From contig VWZS01009947.1 of NCBI GenBank assembly GCA_013397075.1, forward strand, positions 1,798,001-1,862,000: 64,000 nucleotides of DNA, in the 5' to 3' direction. Origin of the DNA: Rhabdornis inornatus. Taxonomy: Eukaryota > Chordata > Aves > Passeriformes > Rhabdornithidae. The notes beneath the pieces were generated by a model. It saw nothing but the letters and a program-made list of their open reading frames with translations. It did no database searches and was not told the DNA's origin. The translations under genes were made by a program, and so were the position numbers. Shown here one piece after another: positions 13,901-26,400 of this stretch. Within the stretch, counting starts at the first letter, position 1, and each line of letters opens with the position of its first letter.

Positions 13901-16900
13901 AATCCGGTGCATTTAAACTAGCTAAGACAGGTTGCGAGAACTTCAATCTGATTCATCTGGTTTGTAGCTGAACTTACAATGTTGTTGCACTCCAGCTAAT
14001 CAAAGCTAAATGGTTCATATTCCCATGAATATACAACTCTACACTTCAAAAAAAACAATCTCAGCAGCAAAATCATATAGCAAATATTGATAACTCTTCA
14101 AAATCTTTTTCAAGAAGATGTGTAGCCTACTATTTAAAGGACAATTAAAAGGTTGGAATTCTAGGAGTTGAAGAGGCCTTTAGCGAAGCAGGAATAGAAC
14201 TTGAAAGTTGTGATCTACCCACTTTCCACCAATTCCTCAAGGACATTATTCTGCTGTATATTGCAGGTAATAACTAACATTGCCCTATGACAACACAATC
14301 ATCCTCCTGAGATTTAGAATATGATATATTAACTTCATCTTTTTCTTTAGATCAGACACTCCAATAAATGCTCTGCTGATAAGCACCACTCAAAAATCTA
14401 TTCCATTTCAGTTATTCCTTTTACCACAGGATCAGTAAATAGATACTAAATAGTAAAGCATTCTTAGAAAAAAAAAAAAAGGCAGAGGGAAGAAACCTCA
14501 AGAAAGAAACTGTTTTGTCCCCAGATTTAAAGGTATGGGTAATTACATATCAAACCTTGCCAGGAAACCCTCCTAAAATACTTCCTGACCTGAACTGCCA
14601 GATTTGGCATAAAAAGTGGGAAAATGTTTGATTCTCGCCGATGTTAAGCCCAATGTGTCTCTTCTCTATGCAAATGCATAGAGAAACATGAATTTTTTTT
14701 AATCGAAGTTATTTTTCTATGGCACAAGTATACTTCAAAATGCTGCCATTATGATGGCTTAGAATGGTGAGAACATTTGAATTCTTGGTGGGGGAAGAGG
14801 GGAAGAGCTTTGCAAAGTATTTACAAGATTGTAGGGTTAATGTCAAGTAACATTTAAAAGGACAAGATATATAAACTGCTTTTAAAACGCTGTTGTTGCA
14901 TTAGTATTAACAAATCACACTAATAAAGTCTGGTATAAATACTGCGCCATGTGTATTCTCCCAAAAGCTAGCAGAACACCAAAATTATAGAACAAAGTAC
15001 TTTGTTGCACAGCTCTGCATTTTGTGTCTAACAAGTCAAACATTAATCAAGCAAAAAGGAGTTTCAAGCGTTGACCATCCCAAACATGGAGAGAGAAAGC
15101 ACTTGAAGGTGCACTGTATGCAAAAGATCTGACAGGATGAGTTAGAATCCCAGTTATTCTATGAGTTAAAAAGCACAGGAAGCTAGGTTCAGAAATAAAG
15201 CAGCCAAATCCAAGAGGGAAGAGTATGCCTTGGACAAAGCAAGAAAGCATTACTATTCTGAGATGGGTAAGGAGCTATGTCCTATTTAGTAACAAGTGAG
15301 TTGTCCAGCAGGATCTCTCACCTGCCTAGACAACCCCAAAAAGCATCAAAGAGAGACGTTTTGTGAATGAGAGACAAACTCCCTTTTATGGCTCTCTGCA
15401 CTCCTTGGTTATCGAATCTTTCTGGAACTGCACACCATAGTAGAATTGTGGCACTTCTTGAAAAGCAGCTGAAGAATTTTGACAAGGTGCCTGCAATCCT
15501 ATCTTACTGCATTGTTCATAAACACATCTGAAAGAAGGGACCAGTATGAAGTTAGCAGGCATTTTTCCTCCTCCCCATTTAAAAAAGGTTTCAGTAGTCC
15601 CCAAAAGTTTAGCTGGATGGGAAGTTTCATCATGAGAAATTCACTTTCTTCCACCCCAGCCTGACTTACACCCAATTGCACTGTCAAGAAGCAATGGGGC
15701 GGTTACTCTGGTCACTGCTGCCTCTACACCTGACTGACTACACACAGACATTTTCAGTTCTCAGGTGTGAAAATGCAACTATGTCTCATGATTCTATTTT
15801 AGAAAAAAAAAAAAAAGAGTACTTCAGCTCCTCCTCAGGAATTTGAATTGTATTAAGATTATGCCGACACTAGGAGCAATCTGCCAGTTAGCTAAACAAA
15901 ACATTCCTGGAAGTAGATCTACCTACACTGTCAGAAAACAACTTCCCCCCTGCTGTTACAATAGCAGAAAAATAAGACAAAGAAAGTAGGAAAAAAAACC
16001 ACACAAAAATTCACTTTTAAAATTGGAATAAACCACCCAAGACTATCTCACTCTTAGCAAAAGCAGGTTTACATGTTCATCCTGGCCGTCCCAAAATTTT
16101 GTTCTATTTCCTAATAGCTCTCAGGCTGATGTCTGTCCCTGATTTTGCATCTATCAGGTAAGGAACAGAGGCTCCCACCCTCTAAAGAACCATCCTGGAG
16201 TAAAGAAACAGAGTGTAACTCTGTTGCTATACTGCAGAAATGTCATGAACTCATGTTTTCACCAACACATTACACAAAGTCTTGGCCCAGAACAAAACTT
16301 TGAATGTTTAACCTTGAGAAGAGAAATCTTCTCATGAGTAACTTTGAAGTCTTCTAACAGTTCAGTGTAATTCCAACCAATATAGAATTTCTAACCATCA
16401 TAAAACTGTTTATAAATAACTTCTTCACAATGTTTCTGTGTTAAACATTCAACTTCTAAAGCATCTGAAAAAGACTAAATAAAACAGATAAAATTTAGAA
16501 CAAGGAGTTAAGGAATAAACCAACACAAACATGTTTGGTAACACCACTTCAAAAAGCAAACAAGCCCTCAAAAAAACCCCGAAACACTATAAGCAAGAAT
16601 TAGGCTGATAATAACAAAGACATACAAAACAAGACATGAATCTGAACATAGAAAAAGGTGCAATTTTTTCTTTCCCTCATGTGCACCCATGCACAAACAC
16701 AGGTAAAGAAATACAACAGCAGTTATACGACCATTAGTTCAGTGAAACACAACACTTGATAGGCTAGGACCTACAGCTCCATTAATAGCTCGTATAAAGC
16801 AGCATCCTCTTTTCAGCACTGTTTGGTACAAAGTTGCTTTCTCAGGAGCTTCTAAAACACAGTGGATGCTGGCCATGGCAAGTGTCTTCAACCCCAAGGC

Positions 16901-19900
16901 CCTTCACTTGCTGAAGGGGTATGCTCTATGAAACACCCCAAATCAGTCTATTGAAAAACAGATCCCAAAACAGGGGGTGTAGGAAATCTGCACAATTAAG
17001 AAATCCAAAATGAAATGGAAGAGCTTGAAAGACTTGAGTAGTTCTTTTAGGGGGAAGGGAAACACTATTTTGGGATTTTTGTTTGGCTTTGAGGTTTTCT
17101 TAAGCTATGATTAAGACATTAAAAACAAAAGATATTTTAACATCTGAAAATCTCAGCTCCTTCCTACATCTTCAACACAATTTCCAAGACCTGAGCTTGA
17201 CGCAGGAAATGCTGCTCAATGCCATTCTTTTTTTCAACAAATTTTGGAAAGTTAATGAGTAAACAATGTGGTGGAGTTCAGTAAGTGAACTGCAGGTAAA
17301 CGTGCTCTTTTGCTCAAATCCTATGATTCATGTGCCCAGGAGGAACAGCTGCCTCAGCTCTACTTTATCCAGCTATGTTATTTGAAAACTCTTCACAATT
17401 TTCCTTTGAATAGAAAAATGCTTAAAATAAATTTAACTGGGCTAAGGAACTACACATTAAAAAACAGATTGTAATAAACATTCTGAGCCCAAATCATCTG
17501 AGCCATAATGTCCAGAATTTGTGGCTGAAAAACAGGAAACAAGTGTAAAATAATGTAATGCACCACAGTGTCCATGTTTTGCATTTTCCAGCATTCTGAA
17601 TGCAAATGCATGATCTCCAAGAGTAATTACAACAGAAATAGTACCCCAAGTTTTCTTCAGAAAGAAAAAGCATCTTAAACACCCCACTACAATTCTAGAG
17701 GGATAAAAAAAGTTATTTGTTAAATGCAGATTTTAAACCTGCCTATCACTGATACGACAGTAAATACTAAATTATTATTATATTAAATCTTCTCATTACC
17801 TACAGTTAGCTTATAGGTCTGGCTGCTGGTCTTTCTGTAATTGTAGCCATACAATTTGGTTCTACTATAGAAGAACTAAGTTTATTAAGTCACTGTAGCA
17901 AAGCTTTTTCAAAACACAGATGAAGATCACCCTATGTATTCTTTTTGAAGACAGTATTCCAGTCTTCGCTATTTTCTTTTATCACAGGTTAATTCAAGTT
18001 GACATGCACCTAACCCACTGAATAAAACCGAGATATTACTAGTCCCTGTTTATTAATTTCTTCCACAGAAAAAATTGAAACTCTTCAAACAAAACACCTG
18101 ATAAGAGAAGAACTGTCTGTTATGGGAAAGGTTACTGCATAAACGCTTGCATGTTTAACTTCCTCTGTCAACAGTGAAACAAAAGGATACAATTAAAGTA
18201 TTTTGAGTCTTAATATGTAAATATATCTAAAATTACATTTCTCAAAATTCTAAAAGGAAGCAACAGCAATTTGCTTCCACATATTCAGATTTGGTATTTA
18301 ATACAGGTATCCCAACAAAACACAGTTATTTAAGATATCCAGGTGCTGGGGATCTTGTCAGAGTCCTTAATTGTTTTGTTTCTGACTGTGACCAAGAACT
18401 GTTCTCTCTGCATGTTCAACTGCGGCATGCCTGAAAATCAATCCCTTATATTCCACTATGAGCATCTATACCCAGAGAAGTAAAGAAAGGATCGGGGAAA
18501 AGAACAGATTCACAGATACATTTTAAGTATCTTCCTCCACACAGACTGTCATCTCAGGCTTAAAGGATTCTCTGCTTGAAATTTTAACTAACACTCATCA
18601 CTGTAAATGCTGCTGCTGTTATCCCTGACACAGAATAAATGACGCTGTCAATCAGCACTGCTCACAATCTACTGTATTCTAATCACTTACACATGGGCTA
18701 ACTTCCAGCTACCACCCATCATACCTGGAGACTCCTAGGATTTGTTAAATTGGAACCAGCGGCATGAACATCAAACTCTGTTATTTACTTGATTACTACC
18801 CGAGAAGACAGTCAGATCTACAACAACAATACTCCATAATCAGAAGTTTAATCTTTATTTTCTTAAAGGTATTAGGGTGAATTGGGCACAAAAGAAATAA
18901 TGCAGGTGTTGTGATATGTATGCAACTACAGCCAACTTTGAAAGTATTTTGTAAATATAATTCTTAAAATCACTTATTTTCCTGAGAGACTTATCTTATG
19001 AGCTCAGTATGCTTTAAATGAAAAGTGTTTCTTAAGAAAGACCAGTTGTGTCACACAGTGTTCATTTTTACAGGAGGTAATTTAATAGTAAATATTCCAC
19101 CTGTTTTTTCTTGAGCACATCCTATGAAGAACATGCAAATTGTTTCAGTGTATCTAACTGACCTACTAAATGAAAGTGGACTGGACTCCAAATCTCAGCT
19201 TAGTTCTTGGCTTAAAAAGTCTGGAGAACTTTTAAAAATAATTAAAAATACCAGATATGGCAATACAAAAGCAGTAAAGGAAGCTGGGGAGAGACCACTC
19301 ATCTTTTATTAGATGGTACACACTTCCCGTTAGCCTTCACACATAACCAAGGTCAGAAAACTAAGCTTACTGTTAATTTAATAAAAATATGTTAATGACT
19401 CAATATACTTTCAAATACACCACTGGTCTAACATCCATGGGTTGTACCCAGCACCCTTAAAATGATGTGGCATCACAGAAAAGTACCCAGACAGGCAGGA
19501 GTTAACATAGTGCCTGTCTGCTGTGTTACCGAAACTGCTACTCTGGGTCTCTGCTAGTTTGCACTGAACATTTATAATTCTCTAGGTACTCTTAACATCT
19601 GTGAAACATTTTACAACTCAAACTATCAGCACACATGGGTTTCTGCTGTTGTAAACACTGAATCAGTTGAACTACCAGAAACACTAAAAAGAATTTAATG
19701 TATAAAGGAAATGTATTACAGAAGCAGGCTACCATACTCCAGTAGCAATGGGTGAGTAACAACAGGACACAGCAAGTTCAGAAGATCTTCCCTCAGCTCT
19801 ACAAAATCCAAGTTAGAACACAACCTGCTCACACTTGCATTGCAAGGTTGCAGTGAATGCCATCTGCAGTGGGCACTACTTTATGATAATTTAGACTGCA

Positions 19901-20889
19901 GATGTTATTTGCCCGTGTCTGCAAATAAATCTATAGGGAAGAAATACCACTCACCAAAAGTATCATGCAGTAATCAAATACATTTATCGATATGGTAGTC
20001 TTTTTTGTTATTAGAAGGGGAAATGCTGAATATTGTATTAAATGAAACAGCATAAATATTACTACTAAGCATATTACAGGATTCAGTATCACATAAGCAA
20101 AACTACCCAGAAAACTTGGCCAGTATAGAAAATACAAGCAATTACACAACTGCTGTCTGCCTCCTTTTTACACTGCATTACAAGAATCCTGATCTATTTT
20201 TTCCTGCTTTTCTTTACAGCACAATAAAACTAGCAAATCAGAAGGTGAGAGAATGAACACACTGGAAGGTATTACTACCAAGGAAAGAATCTATAAAAAC
20301 AAATATTAATATTTATTATATTTAAATAGAATGAGAGTCATTCACAAAGTGCTTGAGCAATGCCAAAGTGAATAAAATAATAATTTCAACTCACTTCCTG
20401 CTCCCTCAGTAAAGATTTACAGGAACTCCCACTTCCGCTCTGGAGATTTTACTAACTTCAGCAGAAGCAAATAAGTAGTTTGACAGGCTCACCAGTTCTA
20501 CTTAAAAATTTCAGTCTTTAAGTGTTTCTATGAAGGTTAAAACAACAACAGAAAAAAGGGAAGTGAGACACTTTCTTTCAGTAGTCTCTTTTTAAAAAGT
20601 TAAGTAGCTTCATATCTTCAAATGGCTGGGGCTTCAGACTCCAGATTTTTATTCTCCTCCAAATTTCATCTGAGAACTGTAATTACTGGACTTTCTAAAC
20701 ATATGGCTTTTGCTTTTCTATGCATCACATAAGAAATTTTGTTTCCCTATATCTTAAAGTTTAAAAAAAGGTAACACAGCTTCTTTGCTAAAGTCACCTA
20801 AACAGACTAAATGTTCAATTTAGTAAAAAAGCACTAAGGTCAACAGCTTCAAGGTAAGTGAGATATATAGAGAAATACATATACACACA

Positions 20890-21002
20890 TCACAGAATAG
20901 TCTTGAGCTGGAAGGGAACCACAAGGATGACCAAGTCCAACTCTTAAAGTGAATGGCCCACAACTTTGGCATTATTACCACCATGCTCCAACCAAGACAG
21001 AA
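20890..21002 (-). mobile_element. CR1 LINE 3'-end fragment
   Basis: The plus strand reads CACAGAATAGTCTTGAGCTG followed by GGAAGGGAACCACAAGGATG and then CCAAGTCCAACTC. This is the reverse complement of the typical avian CR1 3' end (GAGTTGGAC... TTCCA ... ATTCTATG). About 110 bp are preserved and the 5' side is truncated, as usual for CR1. It is immediately followed by a GATA array. It is the only clear CR1 copy inside the presumed ZFAND3 intron, and it lies in the same orientation as the gene. Confidence 0.8.
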
Positions 21003-21008
21003 ATATAC

Positions 21009-21040
<32 letters not shown>

Positions 21041-21050
21041 AAAAAAAAAA
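21009..21050 (+). repeat. (GATA)n microsatellite followed by an A-run
   Basis: About eight uninterrupted AGAT units (21009-21039) pass directly into an A-run of about twelve. The array abuts the truncated end of a CR1 fragment. It is likely to be polymorphic in length. Confidence 0.9.
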
Positions 21051-23401
21051 GTATATCTGTATTCGTATATTGTTAATGTTGACAGTTTATGGCTTGTGAA
21101 ACGTGCTGCCTGGAAACCTGAAACTGACTAGAAGTCATAAGCTCAAGCAGTCAGTTCTTGGCTTTTGTAATGTAAGAGTACAGAGCAATATAAAGATATA
21201 ACGCTTAGAAGTCAGTTTCTCTAGACAACTTTCTAAACAAACATTAAACCCCCACATTTGAAATAAAATGCCTTAAAATTATGAAACTATGTTCTTCCCT
21301 TTTACAATATTCATTCTAGGGGAAAAAAGAAGGGAAAATCCCAACAAAAATTCACAAATCCTCCTATTTCCCCAGCTATCTTATGCTATTTTTGCTATTA
21401 AAGCTGAATTTTCTTACTATTTGTGAATCAGTGACCAACACTTTCCTAAAGTGCATCTTGAAGATGCAAATAAGAATTCTAGCTTGCATTTAACTAAATC
21501 ACCTTTCATAGTTTCATACAGCAACCATCACTGTAAGTTTTCAGAGGAATAACAGTTATATTCAGTTTTGTGTTTTTGATACTGTGCAAGAGAACCATAA
21601 CTACGCTGCAGGTTTCATTTTTCCTTTACACCACCTATACTAAAACTGGTCACACAATGTGAGCAAGGTCTGTTCTTTGTAATACAGTGCGAACATTTCA
21701 TCCCCGAGCACAAGGTCCAGAAGCCTCCTCAATAATAGTGACAAAATGGGTCCAAAGGAAAAAAAAAAAAGTTTTTGAACTACCTGCTTCTTACCTCTCA
21801 GCTGCCAATGGGACAGACTGTCATATCTGTCTCTCCTTCTTCTGCTTTTTGTTCCCTAAAGGTAAGCATCTTATTTTGAATCATCACTTTCAGTTTGAAT
21901 AGAAGTATTACATCTATGGTTTAAAAAAAAATATCCAGTGAATTGGAACACTCAAGTCTTCCCTCTTCAGTGAAGTGTCCCTGATGTACAAAGCAATGCA
22001 TTTATACATCAGGCCCAGAGGTTTTGAAATTTTTTATCTTATTATGCAGCTGAAGGTCAGTGATTGCAGCTATTCTTCTGGCATTTATAGCATAATTAGA
22101 AAAAAGAAAAAAAGTTGTATGATTTTATAGAAGTGTCTCAAATAATTCAAAGGCTGCTTAGGGGAAGGCAGAACACCTCCAAAAACAGCCTTCTCCATAA
22201 AAGCTGTGTTGTATGAAAGTTTTACATTCTGTTGATATCATATGTAATTACAAAAGCAGAATTTGTGTGGATGGAGTAATGCAGTTTTTTTTCACTACTG
22301 ACTCATCCTCCAAGTTACTGCGGCTTTTGAAATTGTATTGAATCAAACATCACACCCTGGAATGTCAGAGCTTACAGCTTGTCTGGGCTCATGGACTATT
22401 TCTTACCCAGTGTAGGTGTCCACCTCTCACTGAAACCAGAGGGGCTTCTTGGATCCATTTATTATGGCAAATGCTGTTGATAAAGGCAAAAATATTCCAA
22501 ATGCCTTCTAAATTCACAGGACTGAATGTTAAACATGCATACTAATGACAGCTATTGTCCTTTCCTCTTTGCCCTGCCACCTCTCCTTCGAATTCAACAA
22601 GCAAGTAAGGGAACTTAAAATCTGCTGATTAAGGATATCTAAATTTAAGTATATTTTAAACACCCTTTTTTCCCATTACCATCATCTAAATCATTCCCCT
22701 CACACTAGTCAATGTGTTCAGTAATCCTGCCTTGTCCCCTACTTCAAACAATTTATTTGATTGCTCTGTTCAGGAAAAATCCTATTGCTAGCAGCGCTGC
22801 CAGATTCCATGAGATACTCAAACATATTGCACAATAAGGCTGCAGAGAAACTCATACAGGAGTTAAAATGCAACAGAATGGACCCACTATATTTGGGATT
22901 TCCAAAATTTTCCCTCAAACTTGTAGACCATTTTGCAGGCTGCAAACTCCTGCAACAAATCCACAATGTTTTGCAAACAAAAATTACTGTACCTTTTTGA
23001 AGCACAACAAATACCTGAAGGAATTTCCAACTCAAAACTGAAAGTAACTCAAATGATGCAAATATTTGGTATACTGCTACAGGGTCTGTCAAAAACAGTC
23101 AACATAAACAGAATGTGAACATAATGCTGATGAAGTATTTCTTCCAAAACAGTTATGATCAGAAACAATAGTGGGTAACTGTGGAATGATGCATCTTACT
23201 AATGGGGAAAACATTTACATTTTTGTACACATACAAGATGATCTCTGCCAGTAATTAAACACATAAAAGAATAACCAGTAAGAAGTAAAAAAACAAAACC
23301 TGCCTTACGAAATTATTAAATTATTATTTCAAAACTACAATGAAAATAACTGCACTCCTGTCCACAGCAATAGAAAAGCATTTCATATGGATATTCAAAA
23401 A

Positions 23402-23455
23402 TATTAATTTAATTAATATAAAATTAAATAATAAATACCATGTATTTATTATTTA
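23402..23455. repeat. AT-rich inverted repeats (hairpin or cruciform capable)
   Basis: Positions 23425-23438 and 23442-23455 are perfect 14-nt inverted arms around a 3-nt loop (CAT). The arms consist of TAAATAATAAATAC and its complement. Just upstream, ATATTAAT and ATTAATAT form a second 8-bp inverted pair around a short T/A spacer. No gene or transposon terminus is recognisable at the ends, so this is annotated only as structure. Confidence 0.8.
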
Positions 23456-26099
23456 TTTTCAGATGTGCAAACCAGGGACAGAACCATAGTTAGTTATCTT
23501 ATTTCATGACATTCCTTTAAAATGTTCTGAATTTTTAGCACAAGACTGAATGTGCACTACAGATTGCATATACAACAGTTTTTGCTCTGCTGTATTGCCA
23601 GTTGGAGAAAAGATGTAAAACTGTATTATTTATTCCAAAATGCAACTCCTTTCAGAGTTGTTAAAAGTTGGTTCAATACTGAACATACACATGTTCTCTA
23701 AAAGAAATGGACTACACAACTACATTTTAAATCAAGTGATATGTAAGACTATCCAATGCTGACTCTGCCATTGAAGTAAATCACCCCACTAAGATATTCA
23801 GCACAGTTCTGGGTCTGAATTCAGTCCTACAAACCTACAATCACTGTTTGATCGCATTACGTAAGTATGGATGGTAATGCGACATTTTCAAAGGCTCCTG
23901 AGTGTCAAGGGGGTTTAACACACAAGTCATTTAAATGCTTTGAAATCATTTATTGTATTTAGATTTTCAGTGAAGGACACTCAGTTACAAGAACTATGTT
24001 TGCTTTGTTACTCATGAAAGATAATGAGTTCTTTTGGTTTTAACCCAATCATGTTATTTTCAGGGCATCTCTAACTAAAAGGCCCTCCTAGGAATCACTC
24101 AAAACTCAAGTTGCACAAGGAAAAAAATACAACAGACTCTATGATTCTATATCAGAATTCGGTTGTGTTTACATCAGTCTTAAGCTTTTCAATATTTGAA
24201 AGCATACAAAAACAACCTCAGCAAGAGAAACACAGAAGATGAGACTGTAATACTCTCTAGAATGAAAATACCCGTTGATTCATGATTTCTATCAATGTAA
24301 AGCAGTATTTTTCCATTTTCATGCTCCAAGGTGTAGTGAGAAGTTGTAGCTGTTTTTCTCACATCTTTCAACCTTATGCCTTTCAGCATCATTCTCACTC
24401 CTCTTAATGACATAAAAAAGGGAAAATAAAGCTTGAGTTCTTTCTTACTGTTTGTCTCCCAAAGATGGGAGTTTGATAATACCTATCCACTGCAACAGAA
24501 AGTTATTCCGCGCTTCCTCTGAAATTGAGCTCAAATGATTCCTCACAGGCTGTACAGTGTGCAAGCAACCCTGCCCTCTGCTCTTACCCAGTCACCACGC
24601 AAATTTTGCTCCTCTAAGTAGCAAATTATATACCCAGTACAGATCATGCAGCATTCCTCATACACACCTTCAGAGATCCAGAGATCTCCCTTTATGTTTG
24701 CAGTAGGATAATGAATAATTTGATTTTCAATCTCCTCTGCATTCTTCCCAACTTATACTTTTGTAGCTGAACTCATTTGTATCTCCACTAGACATAGGTA
24801 TTTCCTGGTCTATGTTGTATCATGCTTCTTTTACGTGCTTTGGGAACCAATTCCATTGTAGGATTTTGAACTACTCTAGTGCAGAACACACTGATTTATT
24901 AACAGTTGACAATTCTGCATAATATCAACGTGGCAAATTATTTTTCCAGTTTAGGGAACTCTTTGTGTCCCTAAAGTACAAATAAATATTTTCATGTGAT
25001 TGGTGTTCCAAGTTTAGGTTTAGTAGAATCTAAGTATTAATGAAAAATGTATTTATCTTACATTTCAATCTCTCTGTGGCAGCTCTGAAAAGCAGGATGT
25101 ACATGTCTATCACTTGCAAATTGTAACAAATCACATAAAGCTCAAAAAAAAAAAGTAGAAGCTTTTCTGTTTTGAAAAACCCAGCATTTCCTATTTATCA
25201 TCTTAGCAATGCAGCAGTACAAGAAAGTGTTATACAAGAATCTGCCAAAACATAAACAAAACCCGCTAATCTCATTTCCTCTCGGCATCTAACTAATGAG
25301 AAATGTAACTAAGTAAACACTATGCATGCTAAATCACAGGGAGGTTAGTTAAGTGTTTAGGTCAATCATCAAATATGCTACCAATAGCAGTAAGTCTTGT
25401 TTGGAAACAACTTTGACACAACCAAATCTGTTGAGCTAATCAGTGACCCACAAATCTAAACTCCCAAATTTAAATAGATGGATCTACATCAGGCCATTTT
25501 TGCATTTTAAATATATAAGCTCTGTTAATTCATACAATTAATTGAAGAGAAGTACTTCAAAACTACATAAAACCCATCAGCAGCCTCTTTTAAGTAAATA
25601 ATCAGGATCTCTCAAACATCTTAAACCTTACCCTCTGATGTCCTACTAACTCCATCAAGATCTAAAGCAAAATTGCAAAAAGCATTGGTGCTTACCATTC
25701 TGTAATGTATTTCTTGCTGTCATAATTCAATTGCACATAAGCAGTGAGGTTTTTTCTAAAGAGTTTTAACCAGTATGTGGAGAAGTTTGCAATGTCTACA
25801 CAGTAAGATAGATCACACTTTGTCACTAGCCACTTGACATTTTCCTTATAAATTTATAACTAAAGCCTTTATGCTAGTGCAGCAGAACTAAAATTTAATG
25901 GCTGGAGGACAGACAGAACAAGGTCACCCAAAACTATTATATTCTTTTGTTGACAAAAATAAAAATACCTAGGTTTTTCTTTTGTTGGAGAACTTAGAAG
26001 AAAAGGCAACAAGGGAACTAAAAGAATAGTCTAAATGTGAACATGCTTTACTCTCTCCCCTTCCTATCTCCTTTAAAGTTTTGCCAGGCTAAATTTATT

Positions 26100-26400
26100 C
26101 TCGAGTGTAGATGTTTGTGGACGGTTTCTCACATGGCGCCTATGAAGCTGAGTCAGGAGGTCTTATTCCACTGCTGCTCAGGTGTAAGCCCCCAAAGGAA
26201 GACCACAGCTACGACAGAAGGCAGTGTGGACCAGCTGTAGGGGCAGCTCAGTCTTCTCCACTAGATTTGCACTGGTCATCTCTCCATGGGAAGTGGAGGA
26301 AATGAGCTGCTGCACGTGCCCTTCAGTGGTTGACAGGTCAGGGAACAGCACTTTCTAGAAAATGAGTCAGTCAGATGTGAAGGTGGGATGAGACCCCCTA
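26100..26400. other. GC-richer patch inside the AT-rich intron, origin unknown
   Basis: The composition changes to roughly even GC with several CpG dinucleotides, including GGCGCC, TACGAC and the E-box CACGTG. The open frame at 26111-26305 has no recognisable protein similarity. It could be an old unrecognised repeat, an intronic regulatory element or a non-coding exon. No splice pair clearly delimits it. Confidence 0.35.

Noticed and set aside
22739..23092. A 117-codon minus-strand frame with an overlapping plus-strand frame
   Set aside because: No recognised motif and no splice context. Composition is that of translated intron.
24135..24152. CTCTATGATTCTAT words resembling a CR1 tail
   Set aside because: No CR1 body (TTCCAACC or GGCAC words) precedes them, so the match is too short to call.
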